Source: Rhynchonema sp. JSB1_4 (Eukaryota; Nematoda; Chromadorea; Monhysterida; Xyalidae). Taken from it: DNA of 64,000 nucleotides. The stretch is taken from the NCBI GenBank assembly GCA_030248065.1, contig JASAMV010000085.1, positions 32,600 to 96,599 on the forward strand. Direction: 5' to 3'. The notes beneath the pieces are model-generated. The model was not told where the DNA came from, searched no databases, and worked only from the letters and a program-made list of their open reading frames with translations. Made by a program: the position numbers and the translations under genes. Below are positions 9,069 to 19,931 of the stretch, one piece after another. The first letter of the stretch is position 1. The number at the start of each line of letters is the position of its first letter.

Positions 9069-12000
9069 TCAGAGAACAACCCAAATGCCACCAGTTGAGA
9101 AGAACACCTTCTGCCAGAATGTGTACCCGGGGGCCGAGATTGCGTTTGTGCCAGCATCATAAGTGCCGTTGTGCAACAAACACGTCTGTGAAACGGCGTT
9201 GTAACTGAACCCCTTGCACAGCCAGCCGGTGCACAGGTTGCCTGAGCGTAAAAGTTGTTATTCCAGAAATTATTCTAAATTCTGAAAAGTAAAGCAACCA
9301 AAGCAAATCGCATAGCCCTCAATATCTGCATTAGTCTTTGATTACCGCAACTCCTGTCCGCCTGCACACTGTTGATGCTTTCATACACGATGTTGGGTGT
9401 GGCCTTCACTTCCGATGCTTTCCAGTCGAAACGTTTCGGATTTTCTGCAATACTCCTCCATTTCTATAACTGTTGGCCGCCAAAAATTGTTCCATCAAAC
9501 TGCGCGCAGCTACAATAACCAAAGAGGCAAGTTGTTGGTTGTGTGCCAGTCCAGGTGCCGTTCAGCCCGCTGCACAGCACATCGCCGTCGGTGTTAGCCG
9601 CGAACTGATCTGCCGCGCAATGGAATGTGGCCTGTGTTGTTGACAGCATGGACACTTACTGTATTATATGCTGCCATTTTTTTCGCAGAGCGCAATTCTT
9701 GCTCTTGACGACTTGTCACGATAAATGTTGTTGTGCGTGCACCAACCTTTGTGTTCGCAGTCAATTTGTTGTGTGCGGATGGGAAGGTTGGAGCATTGAT
9801 CAGTGGGTTACTGTATGTGACAAGTGCGATGTCGCCAGAAGGTGTGATTGGTGGGCACACTGTAAATTATAAAGAATTGTGGTCACAGCATATCGTGTCA
9901 CCACGCGTGCTGCACGATCGTTTCACCTTTTCCGCATGTCTTGTCGTTGCCGGTCCATTGTCGGGTCGCATTGCACGTCTGCGTCTGTTGTGTCTGTCCG
10001 TCGGCGGTCGCATGCCCGTAGTCGCATTCGTAGGTCACTTGTCCGCCAACCATTGTTGCATTTTCGGCCACTTCCGTCGCAAACAGGGCGCTGCTCGCAT
10101 TGGTGCCCGTTGACAACACCAGCTCGTCACGGTAGCAGACTGGAGAAACTTGTATTTTGATATAGGGTGCTTCAAAAACAGTTACAGTAGATTAACGAGG
10201 ATGCACAGGAAAAGGCAAACGGACCTCAATTGGACCATAAGTTTTCGGACCCCTATGGAATCCGAACAGGCTCTGTTTTTAGTCCGGCTGTGCGTTGGGT
10301 CCAAGAAGTATGTAGGTTACGTATAAAACCTGCGACCGACATTAATCTGGCCGCATTTGCCGGACGCAAATAAGCCGATGTTCAGATTCCCCGTGTCCGA
10401 AACCCCCGTGTACTAACTTTTAGCCAAGTTCAAGTGCATTTAAGGCTATTTCCAGCGCATCGGCCTTAACCATAGTGGAACTACTGTTTATACATATTTC
10501 TTGACCACCCTAGGTATACGTACATATGTATATGTACGATCGGGTCCATCACAACTGGTTACCTAGGTCAGTAATTAATGGGGCACCTGGTTGGCAGTCA
10601 ACAGCGGTCATGTTGTCCCAAGTTGCCGACCAGGGATAAATTCTAACGTTTGTGCACGTGCGCACTGTAACCGATTGGCCATCGGGCGTCAGTGTGGTGG
10701 GTGGGCACGTGATTGTGGCCACTGTCGTGTCCGGGTACATCAGATAGGGCTTGTCGGGCAGCGAAAAATTGCCGATCGCCGCCAGAGTATACGCAGCATT
10801 GCCGTTTGTCTCCACAGCCGGGCATGCTGCAATCACAGGCATGTACATACATACGTATATATGTGGGTAGTGTTTCACAACAAAACAGCGTCAAAAGTGC
10901 GGCACCAATCGAGCAAGTGATCGCCGTCTCCCATGTGTTGGGTGCGATGCAAGCAATCTGATGCCTCATCAGTTCCGGATGACCATCGAGCACCTCGTAT
11001 GTCCACTCATTACTTTGGTCTTGGTGGCAAAAATAATCAAGTTTGTACACTCCTGTCACCGGATCCAGAATGCTCTCTGCATATGAACCGATGCCTCCAG
11101 GCAAGGGGCCGCATTCTGAAACGTAGACACGCTATGCATGTACATTATCTAATGAGCGGATCCAACAAAACTGCTTCAGTTTCGATCTGGCCCACGGCAA
11201 GACTTCATTTTTAAATTGCTTTGAAGAAAAAACCTCACAAGGATACGATCTGGCAATATATAAAACCAACTACAGTACATGTAGTATAGGTTGACTTATG
11301 GTCGAGATCCATTTCTCATTAGAAAAGTTTCGCCGTCTTTTGTTGGGTCAACCTTGTAGAGCGATCCCTAGGTTGCCTATTCAATATGATGACGTGAAAC
11401 TGCTTGGTTAGTATGCAGTTTGATGGCATGGTGGGGTCGGGCCTGCAACATGAGTTTTGCCATTATCTTGCCATGCCGTTGTTTCTGTGATTTTGTCCAG
11501 CGCAAACGTTTCCCACAGCTGACAAGGGAGCAACTTTTACGCTCAAAAGATCCCATAGACAACAAAATCGCAAGATTCACGGCCCACACCATTTTGCACC
11601 CCCGATCGTGCCAGCGAAGTGTATACCAGCGTTTGTGCCCAACCTTGTGCCGGCGTAACGCAGGTGTAAGTGGTGAACGTGGCATCAGGCACACAGAACT
11701 GCCCTGTTGCGCATGGTTCAGGATGACACGGATGCGACCCTGTCGTGGTGGGCGGGCGCCAAATAAGGTCATGAATGCTCTAAGCAAAGACTAAACAAAC
11801 AGGGCTCAATCAGAACTAAACTGTATTCGCAGACTCGCGCAAAATTGTAGTTCACATATGGTCGCACTCCACTCGTATTACAATAAAAATGCCCGGTGGT
11901 GTACATCCGAAGAGCAAAGTTGAAAGTAAGCTCACCTGTGCTCAAAGATTCGTGACATTTATTGACACGTCGAAATCCATAAGTTTACAACTAAACCCAC

Positions 12001-12839
12001 CAGACAGAAAAATTGGATCCCAGATCGTTGCATTTGCGTTAGTCGAGTTCCATTCTTTCAAGCTGACAAGAGCATGCTGTCCTGATCCAACCTGATAAAG
12101 ATTGGCCGGATGCGCACATTTCGTTTTTTTTGGAATAATTTTTCAACAAACCTTGTACGTCTTCCAGATCGTGTGCCAGTTGGCCAATCGCTCGCCATAT
12201 TTCACTGATTCGCCTATTTTTTTCACACCCAAAGACGTGCTGTACTTGATACCATATGCTCCCATGTCCGTCGGCTGCGGTAGAGTGTGGCGGATAAAAC
12301 AGCAGTGGAGAAAACAGTGGGGAGAGCTGCGGTCAGATACAACAGAAGCAATAACATTGGTAGTGAAGAAAACAACTGCGTTTTTAAAATGCCAAGCCAA
12401 TGCCAAGTTTGATATCGCTCTGTGAACAGAATCAGTCAAATCATGCAACGGAATCATCCACGGTCGATGGCGATCGGTGGCATATTTTTGATAACGTTAG
12501 CATGCGAAGCTGGATATGGTCAACAGCATAGCAGGGAGATGACCCTTGGCACAACGCTGCTCAACCCAAGTTTTTAGAATCAGCAAAGAATTATAAACAT
12601 GTTTTACATTTTGCATGTGATTGGACGTACCAAGTTGCAGGCAATCATGTTCAACAATGTCAGATTGTTGGATGTGATTGATCGTCCCTGACCGAGTGCT
12701 CCACCGTAATCCGGGCATTCAAAATAACCAGCACCGTTGTTGATCAATGTGGTGGTTGCCACCGTGTATTTGTGAGCATAGCACACATCCTCGATGAACA
12801 TATGAGGATCGGTCAGTGCTCCGCATTCGGATTCGATCG
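9069..12839 (-). CDS. Modular secreted CCP(sushi)/EGF/PAN protein, 5' end not found
   Basis: Exons on the minus strand, with phases that fit: 12839–12631 (CCP, CGALTDP…), 12274–12152, 12091 to about 11950 (W-rich module, 3' end unclear), 11739–11644 (EGF-like, CHPEPCATGQFCV), 11115–10906 (CCP, CGPLPGG), 10826–10587 (CCP), 10139–9927 (CCP, YECDYGHAT), 9859–9660 plus 9631–9520 (one CCP split by a possible 28-nt intron), and 9241–9069 (C-terminal half of a PAN/apple-like domain, CKGFSYNAVSQTC, then the stop). From the EGF exon onward all but one of the junctions are phase 1, as is usual for shuffled extracellular modules. CCP and PAN domains bind proteins or glycans outside the cell, so the product is probably an adhesive, complement-like or matrix protein. 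I found no start exon or signal peptide. The link between the 12.0-kb exon and the EGF exon is weak, so two genes are possible. Confidence 0.72.
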
Positions 12840-13099
12840 CTGAAACAGTCGCAGATGTGCCACGTGCGCGGATGATTGTTTTCTAATTTTAGTGACTGTT
12901 TCCGCTTCGAGTCGTGTGACCCTGGTGCATTCGGCGCGGGCTCCACAATGCACGCGCGTTTGCGCGTCAGCATGTAGCGTTGTAGCACAGCCAGGTTGAC
13001 GCGTAAAAGCGCATGCATTGTGAATTGACGATGTGTTGATGACGGGCTGCCCGGTTGTGAAGACAGGACGAAGCCGCCAAAACTCACTGCTGTCACATG

Positions 13100-13878
13100 A
13101 ATCGAACCAAATCCATGTAAAAAAGCTGACTAACTAGCGCTTGTCACCGGAAGAAAGCTTGCGATAATTACGCATTGCCATTGCATGTTGACTTCCTGTC
13201 AGCGTCAGCTTCCAATTTCCTCACCGTATCACCGTAACGATTTGTCGACGTCAACGATACTGCTGTGAAGACTGCCACAACGCAATAGCAAAGACTCAAA
13301 ACCTCTGGGAACAAACTTTACCATTATAATACCAGTCCTGAAGTTTTTATATTGCATTAAGGTCGCTACTGCACCGTAATCTATCAAGCAAAGTTCCGAT
13401 GACACAATAGTTCGTTTGATTGATGATCGTGGCATATCCAGTTGAGTCTATCCAGCATCATCATCATGAATGACTTTGTTGTTAGCAAGTCAACCTGCGC
13501 TCAGCTTGCACACAAACGCGTTCAGCTACAAGATTAGGTGCATACTGTATGCGCACTTGCACTCTGATTTCATTGTATCATTTCAGCAATGACAGTGCAT
13601 TGCACTCTGGGGTTCTGGGGAAATATTCGCTAGCTTGGAAGCTAGCTTATTTTGTGTTTGTCTCGATCGCATGGGGTGACGTTGAGAATCCATGTTACGA
13701 TAACCCCTGACCCTAACAGAGAACCATCAGAACCGAAAATCAGAGTTCTCCATCAGTAACCAATTTTTACTCCTAACTGACGACCATTTACATCTATTTC
13801 CTACATAGTGGGTATTTTGGACCGCGATTTTAGTCCCCAATCTGCCGTTAACCTCCTGATTACAGCTCTGGGTATGTA
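13100..13878. other. Mostly unassigned; possible extra upstream exon
   Basis: The minus strand around 13,330–13,435 has a short open frame ahead of a strong-looking donor (GTAAAGT). It could be a 5' exon of the CCP gene but has no recognisable domain. No other gene is supported. Confidence 0.25.
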
Positions 13879-14097
13879 TAGTCCAACAACAGCTAATGCA
13901 GAATTTATGTCCACTGCGTTGCCTGATCCGCCAAGCACATAACTCGTGATGCAACATTACAAGCACATACAGGCAGTCAGCTTGTGTGTGTTGGCTGGCT
14001 GCGTTGGGTGTGTTTATAATGTTGCATCACGCGTTATGTGCTTGGCGGATCAGGCAACGCAGTGGACATAAATTCTGCATTAGCTGTTGTTGGACTA
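13879..14097. mobile_element. Palindromic TA-flanked MITE
   Basis: The arms (TAGTCCAACAACAGCTAATG …) pair almost perfectly over about 90 bp around a short centre, with TA on both sides (13,877–13,878 and 14,098–14,099). Each arm carries GCGTTGCCTGATCCG, as does the MITE at 2523–2698, although the outer arms differ. Confidence 0.75.
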
Positions 14098-14225
14098 TAC
14101 ATGGTGGAAATTCCTTACACAGTGACAGAAGTTGCCGGGTCCCGATCATGTCACTATAATGAGGGTTGACTATCCCTAGTAAAAGTAGGTACATTTTGAC
14201 CATCATTATAATGGGTGGTATTTTC

Positions 14226-14424
14226 GAAACGGTGTAAAAGTCAGTTGGGTGTAAAGGTCGGTGGAAGCTCGGTCGACAGCTCAGTGTGATTGACCTCGGT
14301 GTAAACTTGAAACATTCCACGTTAATAACAGGCAATGTTTCACATTTACACCGAGCTACGCCGACCGAGCTTTTGACTGAACTTTCCACCGACCTTTACA
14401 CCCAACTGATCTTGACACCGTTTC
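14226..14424. mobile_element. Palindromic MITE
   Basis: The tips GAAACGGTGT and ACACCGTTTC are followed inward by AGTTGGGTGTAAAGGTCGG and its inverse. The total is about 199 bp. No clear target duplication was seen. Confidence 0.6.
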
Positions 14425-14588
14425 ACCCTATATATGTAACCATGGGCTCTAGAGTTAGAACACAAGTGCAGAGGTGGCACCAACGCACGCCAAAAAATAT
14501 CAGCTTCGGTAGTCAAGTGCACTGGTGTCTGTTGGACATGTACGCTTTGCACAAAAGATGAGAGATTCAATATGACTGCATTTGTCTG

Positions 14589-14767
14589 AGGGCAAACTTA
14601 GGTTAAATCCGGAATCCGAGCCCGGAAATAATTCGCATGCAAAAATGGAAAACATTTCTGGGCTCCGGAAATATTTCCGGAAAACGCAAGATTTTACATG
14701 CAAAAGTAATGCGTTTTCCGGAATTATTTCCGGATTCCGATTTCCGGATTCAACCTAAGCCCGCCCT
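14589..14767 (+). repeat. Dispersed 180-bp repeat (CCGGAAATATTTCCGG family), copy 1
   Basis: The tips AGGGCAAACTTAGGTT and AACCTAAGCCCGCCCT are inverted. The interior contains CCGGAAATATTTCCGG and ATGCAAAA steps. A second copy in the same orientation is at 32,523–32,703. Probably a MITE. Confidence 0.72.
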
Positions 14768-15089
14768 GAGACCCGCAATGAAGCAAAAAAAACAAATCAA
14801 ATGGTCGCGTGCACCCTTTTGTTGTCGTGATATTGTCGCATGTCAATATGCATTGCAATGGACAAAAACAAACGAAATGAATTGAATTGAAATGGTCGAA
14901 TGATAGATTTGATGCAGCATGTAATACATGTACAGTAGGTAGCCTGTGTGTGTTGAGTGCCATGAGCTGGGGTTGCGTCCTTTCCGCATATTCATACACT
15001 TGACAGCTTTGTTGCTTTTGAATAAAAAGCAGATAACAGCCAGACGATGGATAACAATAACATTTCTAATCACTTTTAGTAGGTCGAGG

Positions 15090-15245
15090 TCGACGGGGGC
15101 GGGGGCGGGCGCTACAGGCAGGGGGCACCGTCGTCTTCCCCCCCCGGAATGAAATTTTCCCAATTCCCCCCCGCAGAGAAAAACACCCCCCATAAAAAGG
15201 GGGCGGGGGACACCAGCGAAGGGAGGGGGGGGGGGCCCGGGGTAA
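15090..15245 (+). repeat. G/C-homopolymer-rich low-complexity tract
   Basis: Runs of G and C (for example GGGGGCGGGGGCGGG near 15,097, and a longer G run near 15,225). These can form G-quadruplexes on either strand. Several long ORFs cross it in multiple frames, but they are composition artefacts. Confidence 0.75.
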
Positions 15246-16038
15246 ACACCCCTGGGAAAGGCACGGCACCATGAGCAAGAAGATATCCATGATACTTCAT
15301 GGTTAGAGTTTACGCGGACGCGTAAGTATCCAAGTTGTCGTTTGGAATACGACACGTGAGGGACACGTGAAGTCAAGGGACATAAGTAGACCGGTACTGT
15401 GATTGGTCGGTTCCGAAGTCAGTCCGGAAAGCACTATGCGGGCAGGCGAGTCAACCTGCGTAATGAGCAGTTCGGTAGATGTTCCCTTGCGTGACTGTGT
15501 TGTGTGAACGTTCGTTATGACGTGGTTAGCGATCGTTCGAGTGAGGGATTAAGTCTCTCCTTGTTTGCGTGTGTCGTATAGTAAATTTGCATACTTTGCG
15601 TGCAGTAATATTTCTTGTTTTTATAATCCATACCTTATGTGTGTGATGTATCCTTAGACACTACGTCCCAAAAACTATATAAGCAATCTTCACTTTTAGT
15701 AGTTAGATACAGACTCAAATCTTCCGCCATACCCACAGTGACCTACTATTGGAAAAGGTCGTTCGTTCCCAAGCCAATAAAAGCCCTCGGAGCTCGAATA
15801 TATTCGCGACGTTGGTTTTGGTTTGTGGTTCGTCCTATTGCATGTATTATATATTTATGTACCTAACCTAACCTGACTGGGACTTCCAGCTTTTGCAGAT
15901 TTTCTAGATCAGGTACCGGAGACGCTTGAACATATTCGCAACTTCGGTCCGGGGACGCTTGAGCATACTCGCAACCACGGTTACTAATCCGTCGACAAGC
16001 TTGAATATATTCGCGCGTCGACTCATCGGTGTGGCTTG

Positions 16039-18132
16039 ATGAAATTCGTAGCACCGATGCATTCTTCAAGCGGCGAGTCCATTCGTCGCGAACCAATGCC
16101 GGACGTCAATTCCCGGAAGAACAATCAGGTGCCGGACGTCAATTCCCGGTCGAACAAGGCAATGCCGGATGCTAGTTTCCGGACGAGAACCGCCGATGAC
16201 CGCAGCAGTCCGCCGAGGCAGGGAGAACAGACAGGCGGATGGATAGGTCAGTCGGGCGAGTCAGTGGTTTCCATAGGTCGCGGAGAGACCGAATGGAAGG
16301 GTGTGTCCATCGGTCGCGGAGGGACCGAATGGAAATGCTGGGATGATGATGAGAGTGACAGTGATGTTTCATTTATCGAGAACCATGCTTTTGGGTTTTC
16401 GGAGTGCATCGACCGTCATTTGAGAGATCGGAGGTCGGATGCGAAAGTCACTCAGTTCGAAGACCGCTGTAGCGCGGCTACCGATCAGTCAGGAGACCGC
16501 AACTGTGGTCGATCGGATCAATCAGCTAGGCACGTGTACCGACCGGACACGAAAGCTGGACAGGCGCAATCAGCGCAGGAGTTCCATGCTAGGTCCGTGC
16601 GGGCAGGGCTAGCTGATGCTCAACAGTCAGATAGAACGAACATTAGAGCTGGACAAGCGCAGGCCGCGCAGGGGTTCCATGCTGGGTTCGTTCGAACGGA
16701 GCTATTGGATGCTCAACAGGCGCTGCGGGCGCAGGAGTTGTACGATGAATGGTTGAAGGAAGCACGGGCGCGCAAGGCGCAGGAGATCCGTGCGGAGAAG
16801 GGACATGGAGTCCGAATGAAGGAGAAACAGGATCGTACAACGGAGGGGCAGAAAGCCCGTGTGAAGGAAGGGCAGGAAGCCCACGCGAAGGAGGGACCGG
16901 AAGGTCCGAAAGGGGAAAGGGCGCATAGGGCGCATGAGAGTTGTGCGGCCACAGAGCCGGGAGTGAACGGGCAGGAAGCTGCACGAGCGCCACAAGGGCA
17001 GGAAATCGGACGAGCGCAGCCGGCGCGACAGGTCCGTTACGTGAGTTCGGATACGGGAACCGGACGTACTCGGATTCGTGAGAGATATCAGTCTGAGTCA
17101 GAATCGACCAGGGAGAACGTGCTCGATCTGTACTCGCAGGAGGAGCTCGATGAAGACCAGATACATGATGTATCGTGGCAAGAGGATTGGTTGAATGCAC
17201 CCCAGCTCACGGAGCCGTGGCAGTTGCATGAAGAAGTGGTTGACATCGTGTTCACCACGCACCGATACAGTGACCATCTGTTGAAATGGTTGTATGCGGA
17301 GGAGCTACCGCATGATCGATTGCTTGCATCCAGGATTTCGGAGCATTTGAACGTGATATCGCTGACATATGAGCCTTTGTGCGAGTTTGATGGCCGGTGT
17401 CTCGCCGAGGTTCGCGGATTGTTTGAGATTGAGCAAGCACGGTCACCGAGATCCGCCAAAACGCGTCAACTGCTTGACAAATGGGGCGAGATACTCGATA
17501 ACCGAGTGCCGATACGAGTGCTACCATATGGAGACCGCCACAGTCCGGGCATGCCACTGCAAGAGGGTTCCGAACCCGTGACTTGTGGATTATACAACGA
17601 TATGTGTCGGAATGAGGACCCGATGTTGTCCATGCCGAATGTGCTTGAGAATGTGCTCAGAGAACGCACACGGTACTCCGACCTACCCGAACTGGACTAC
17701 CCAGTGCAGTCGCACACCGTCAGTGTGTCGATGCGTATAGTGCCAGTCGGAAAGACGCAATCCCTGTGGCATGGTGCCTCAGTTGAAGAGTGTATGAGCA
17801 GCCAACAGGATGAAGCAGGCTGTGGCACGCCTGAAAGTGCTACTGGAGGTCCCAACCAAACTGAACAGAAACGTGAGTACGACGTACTGTACGAACCGAT
17901 CGTGAAGTGTGTATACTTCGAACCGGAGGGAGAGTTGAGGATGGCTGACTACAATCTCCGATTGGGTCATTTCGAAGGGGATGTGAAACGCCCGTCGATA
18001 ATGTCTATTCCGGTGGAACTCGTTCTGTCGTCTAGACCCGACGGAAGGATAGTAACAGCTGTTACGCGTGGTGGTTCTTTGAACACCGAACAGCACGGAA
18101 CCCGCACCACTTATGTCACGCACAAATGTTAA
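16039..18132 (+). CDS. Intronless 697-codon ORF of unknown family, possibly transposon-derived
   Basis: This is by far the longest ORF in the window. The first ATG is at 16,039. Residues 1–120 are Ser/Arg/Asp-rich with small internal repeats (PDVNSR twice; SIGRGETEWK/SIGRGGTEWK). Residues 180–240 contain two copies of a roughly 30-residue unit (AGQAQSAQEFHARSVRAG). Residues 240–340 are a charged Ala/Lys/Glu/Gln-rich helix. The last 300 residues look folded (from about VLDLYSQEELDEDQ), with no domain I recognise. In a neighbourhood where genes have many introns, an intronless disordered-plus-helical ORF is reminiscent of a Gag-like retroelement protein. Upstream sequence has an AATAAA at about 15,777 and repeated TTCGC-containing steps (15,800–16,010), but I could not show an LTR. 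The final codons lie inside the left arm of the adjacent fold-back element, so the natural C-terminus may have been replaced. Confidence 0.6.
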   Translation: MKFVAPMHSSSGESIRREPMPDVNSRKNNQVPDVNSRSNKAMPDASFRTRTADDRSSPPRQGEQTGGWIGQSGESVVSIGRGETEWKGVSIGRGGTEWKCWDDDESDSDVSFIENHAFGFSECIDRHLRDRRSDAKVTQFEDRCSAATDQSGDRNCGRSDQSARHVYRPDTKAGQAQSAQEFHARSVRAGLADAQQSDRTNIRAGQAQAAQGFHAGFVRTELLDAQQALRAQELYDEWLKEARARKAQEIRAEKGHGVRMKEKQDRTTEGQKARVKEGQEAHAKEGPEGPKGERAHRAHESCAATEPGVNGQEAARAPQGQEIGRAQPARQVRYVSSDTGTGRTRIRERYQSESESTRENVLDLYSQEELDEDQIHDVSWQEDWLNAPQLTEPWQLHEEVVDIVFTTHRYSDHLLKWLYAEELPHDRLLASRISEHLNVISLTYEPLCEFDGRCLAEVRGLFEIEQARSPRSAKTRQLLDKWGEILDNRVPIRVLPYGDRHSPGMPLQEGSEPVTCGLYNDMCRNEDPMLSMPNVLENVLRERTRYSDLPELDYPVQSHTVSVSMRIVPVGKTQSLWHGASVEECMSSQQDEAGCGTPESATGGPNQTEQKREYDVLYEPIVKCVYFEPEGELRMADYNLRLGHFEGDVKRPSIMSIPVELVLSSRPDGRIVTAVTRGGSLNTEQHGTRTTYVTHKC

Positions 18133-19625
18133 GCTCCTTAGAGATTCGCTATCTCTTGGTAGAGCGACTTTTCGTTCCAGGAAAAAGTGAATTTTTTCAC
18201 AAATTGAAACGACCGGTGCAGAAACCCCAAATGAGTTGAAAGTGAAGTAACACGTGGATAGGTTTACAACAGCTTCTCGATAACTTATCACGAGAACTTC
18301 AGTCGCTCAAAGCATTGCTTTACTCGGTGAGGGTGCGAAATGTTCCAAAAATCGGCCACATTTTTCGAAGACACAAGTTTGTCTCTAAATTTTGAGGCCG
18401 CGCTTTGTGTTGCAGGAATGAGAATGCAATAGAAAAATAGAGCGTTTTCAGTAAGTACCAGAAAATAAGGTTTTTAAATTTGGATTGGAAACACTTAGAT
18501 AACGGCGTGACAGGCTGAAAAAGACCTAAAAATTGCCCCTAAACTGCATAGTTGCATTCATTGACGGAAATGTGATGTAAATAAGCCACGTATTGCATTT
18601 CATTGGAAACGAGAAAGTCAGATAAACGCACAGTCCAACAATCTGGACGAGTTTCACGACTTCAAACCCCATGGTCCGGCTGCTGCAGCCCTGCCAGCCT
18701 GAATAAGATATTTGGCTATAAGTCGTTACTGTTAAAAATTATTGCACATTTGATAGCACCAAACGATGTAGCTTTAATGTAGCTATCGAATGATATATGA
18801 CGTGCCCATACTACCACTTACTATGGACAAGAAACGGTCAAAATTCCGAAATCGCACACGGTGACGTGACGGTTCATTCCAGAATCGTCAAAAAAGCAAT
18901 TTTTTAGCCTCTGCCCTTAAGCGTAAAAATTTATTGGGGCTTGTCATATATCGTTCGAAAGCTACTCTCAAGATACATTGTTTGGTGCTATTACATTTGC
19001 AATAGCTATTAACAATAAGCATTTATAGCTGAATATCGTATTCAGGTTAGTATGATTGCCCCGAGAGATCTGTAGACCTTGGGGTTTTCGGACCTTGATA
19101 GGTTGTTAAACCAGACGTTTCTCTCATTTTTTTGTTTCGAAGCCGATACAATCTGTGGCCTTTATGCGTCACAATTCTGGCGATGAATGTAACCACCTAA
19201 TTTAGCGGCAATTTAATGGATTTTTAGGCCTGTCACGGAGCTAGCTATGAGTTAAAAAATTTAAAAACCTTATTTTCTGGTACTTTCGACGACGCTCTAT
19301 TTCCCCATTGCATTCTTATTTCCGCAGTGCTAAGCGTGGCCTCAAAATTTAGGGACAAACTTGTGTTCTCTTAAAATAAGGCCGATTTTTGGAACGTTTC
19401 GCACCTTCACCGTGTGAAGCAATGCTTTGAGCGACTGAAGCTCTCATGATAAGTTATCGAGAAGCTGTTGCAATCTTATCCACGTGTTTCTTGACCTTCA
19501 ACTCATTTGGGGTTTCTGCACCGGTCGTTCCAATTTGTGCAAAAATTCACTTTTTTCTGGAACGAAAAGTCGCTCTACCAAGAGATAGCGAATCTCCAAG
19601 GAGCTTAAAATTTGTGCGTGACATA
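18112..19625. mobile_element. 1.5-kb fold-back (palindromic) element
   Basis: The outer sequence TATGTCACGCACAAAT at 18,112 is repeated inverted as ATTTGTGCGTGACATA ending at 19,625. Inverted similarity then continues inward almost to the centre (about 18,868). The outer 350 bp of each arm is closely matched (AAGCTCCTT…AAGGAGCTT, then matching stretches around CAACTCATTTGGGGTTTC). The inner 350 bp is more diverged but recognisable (TAGCACCAAACGATGTA versus its inverse). No transposase is encoded. Short matching ORFs in both arms (start MISYREAV) are simply the same sequence read from each arm. Weak similarity may extend beyond both ends, so the boundaries are approximate. Confidence 0.8.
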
Positions 19626-19703
19626 GGCTGTCGGAATGCTTTCCAACGGTATGTAACAATATGTCCTGCTACCCTTCGTTCGGTTATGTCCCGAGCCCTT
19701 TAA

Positions 19704-19861
19704 TGTCAAGTTATAAACCCGAGCGCTAACCATGCGCGGTTCTGAAACATTGCGCTGCTGGCTGGCTGGCAAGCTGCGTGTGTGCTGGTTGTCCGAATGT
19801 TTCAGAAGTTGATTTTCGGGTTTAGAACCTGGTGCGGCAGCGAATTTGGAAATTTACTATA
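19704..19861. mobile_element. MITE (family TTAATGTCAAGTTCTAAACC), copy 1, left end incomplete
   Basis: It matches the reverse complement of the element at 23,570–23,798 across AATGTCAAGTT.TAAACC, CTGGCTGGCAAGCTGC and the tip CGAATTT.GAAATTTAC. The left terminal part present in the other copy is missing here, next to the fold-back element. Confidence 0.65.
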
Positions 19862-19931
19862 TCAGCGCCACCAAGTGTGAAAACAAAACTCCGCTTTCAA
19901 TTATTTGTACTGGCATTCAAGTAGTAACAAA

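Noticed and set aside
13621..13720. CCTGACCCTAAC as telomeric sequence
   Set aside because: A single non-repeated match.
15066..15376. Pro/Gly-rich ORFs on the minus strand
   Set aside because: They cross the G/C homopolymer tract in several frames and have no coding signal outside it.
17779..19703. Pair of ORFs starting MISYREAV on opposite strands
   Set aside because: They are the two arms of the fold-back palindrome read from each end, not paralogous genes.
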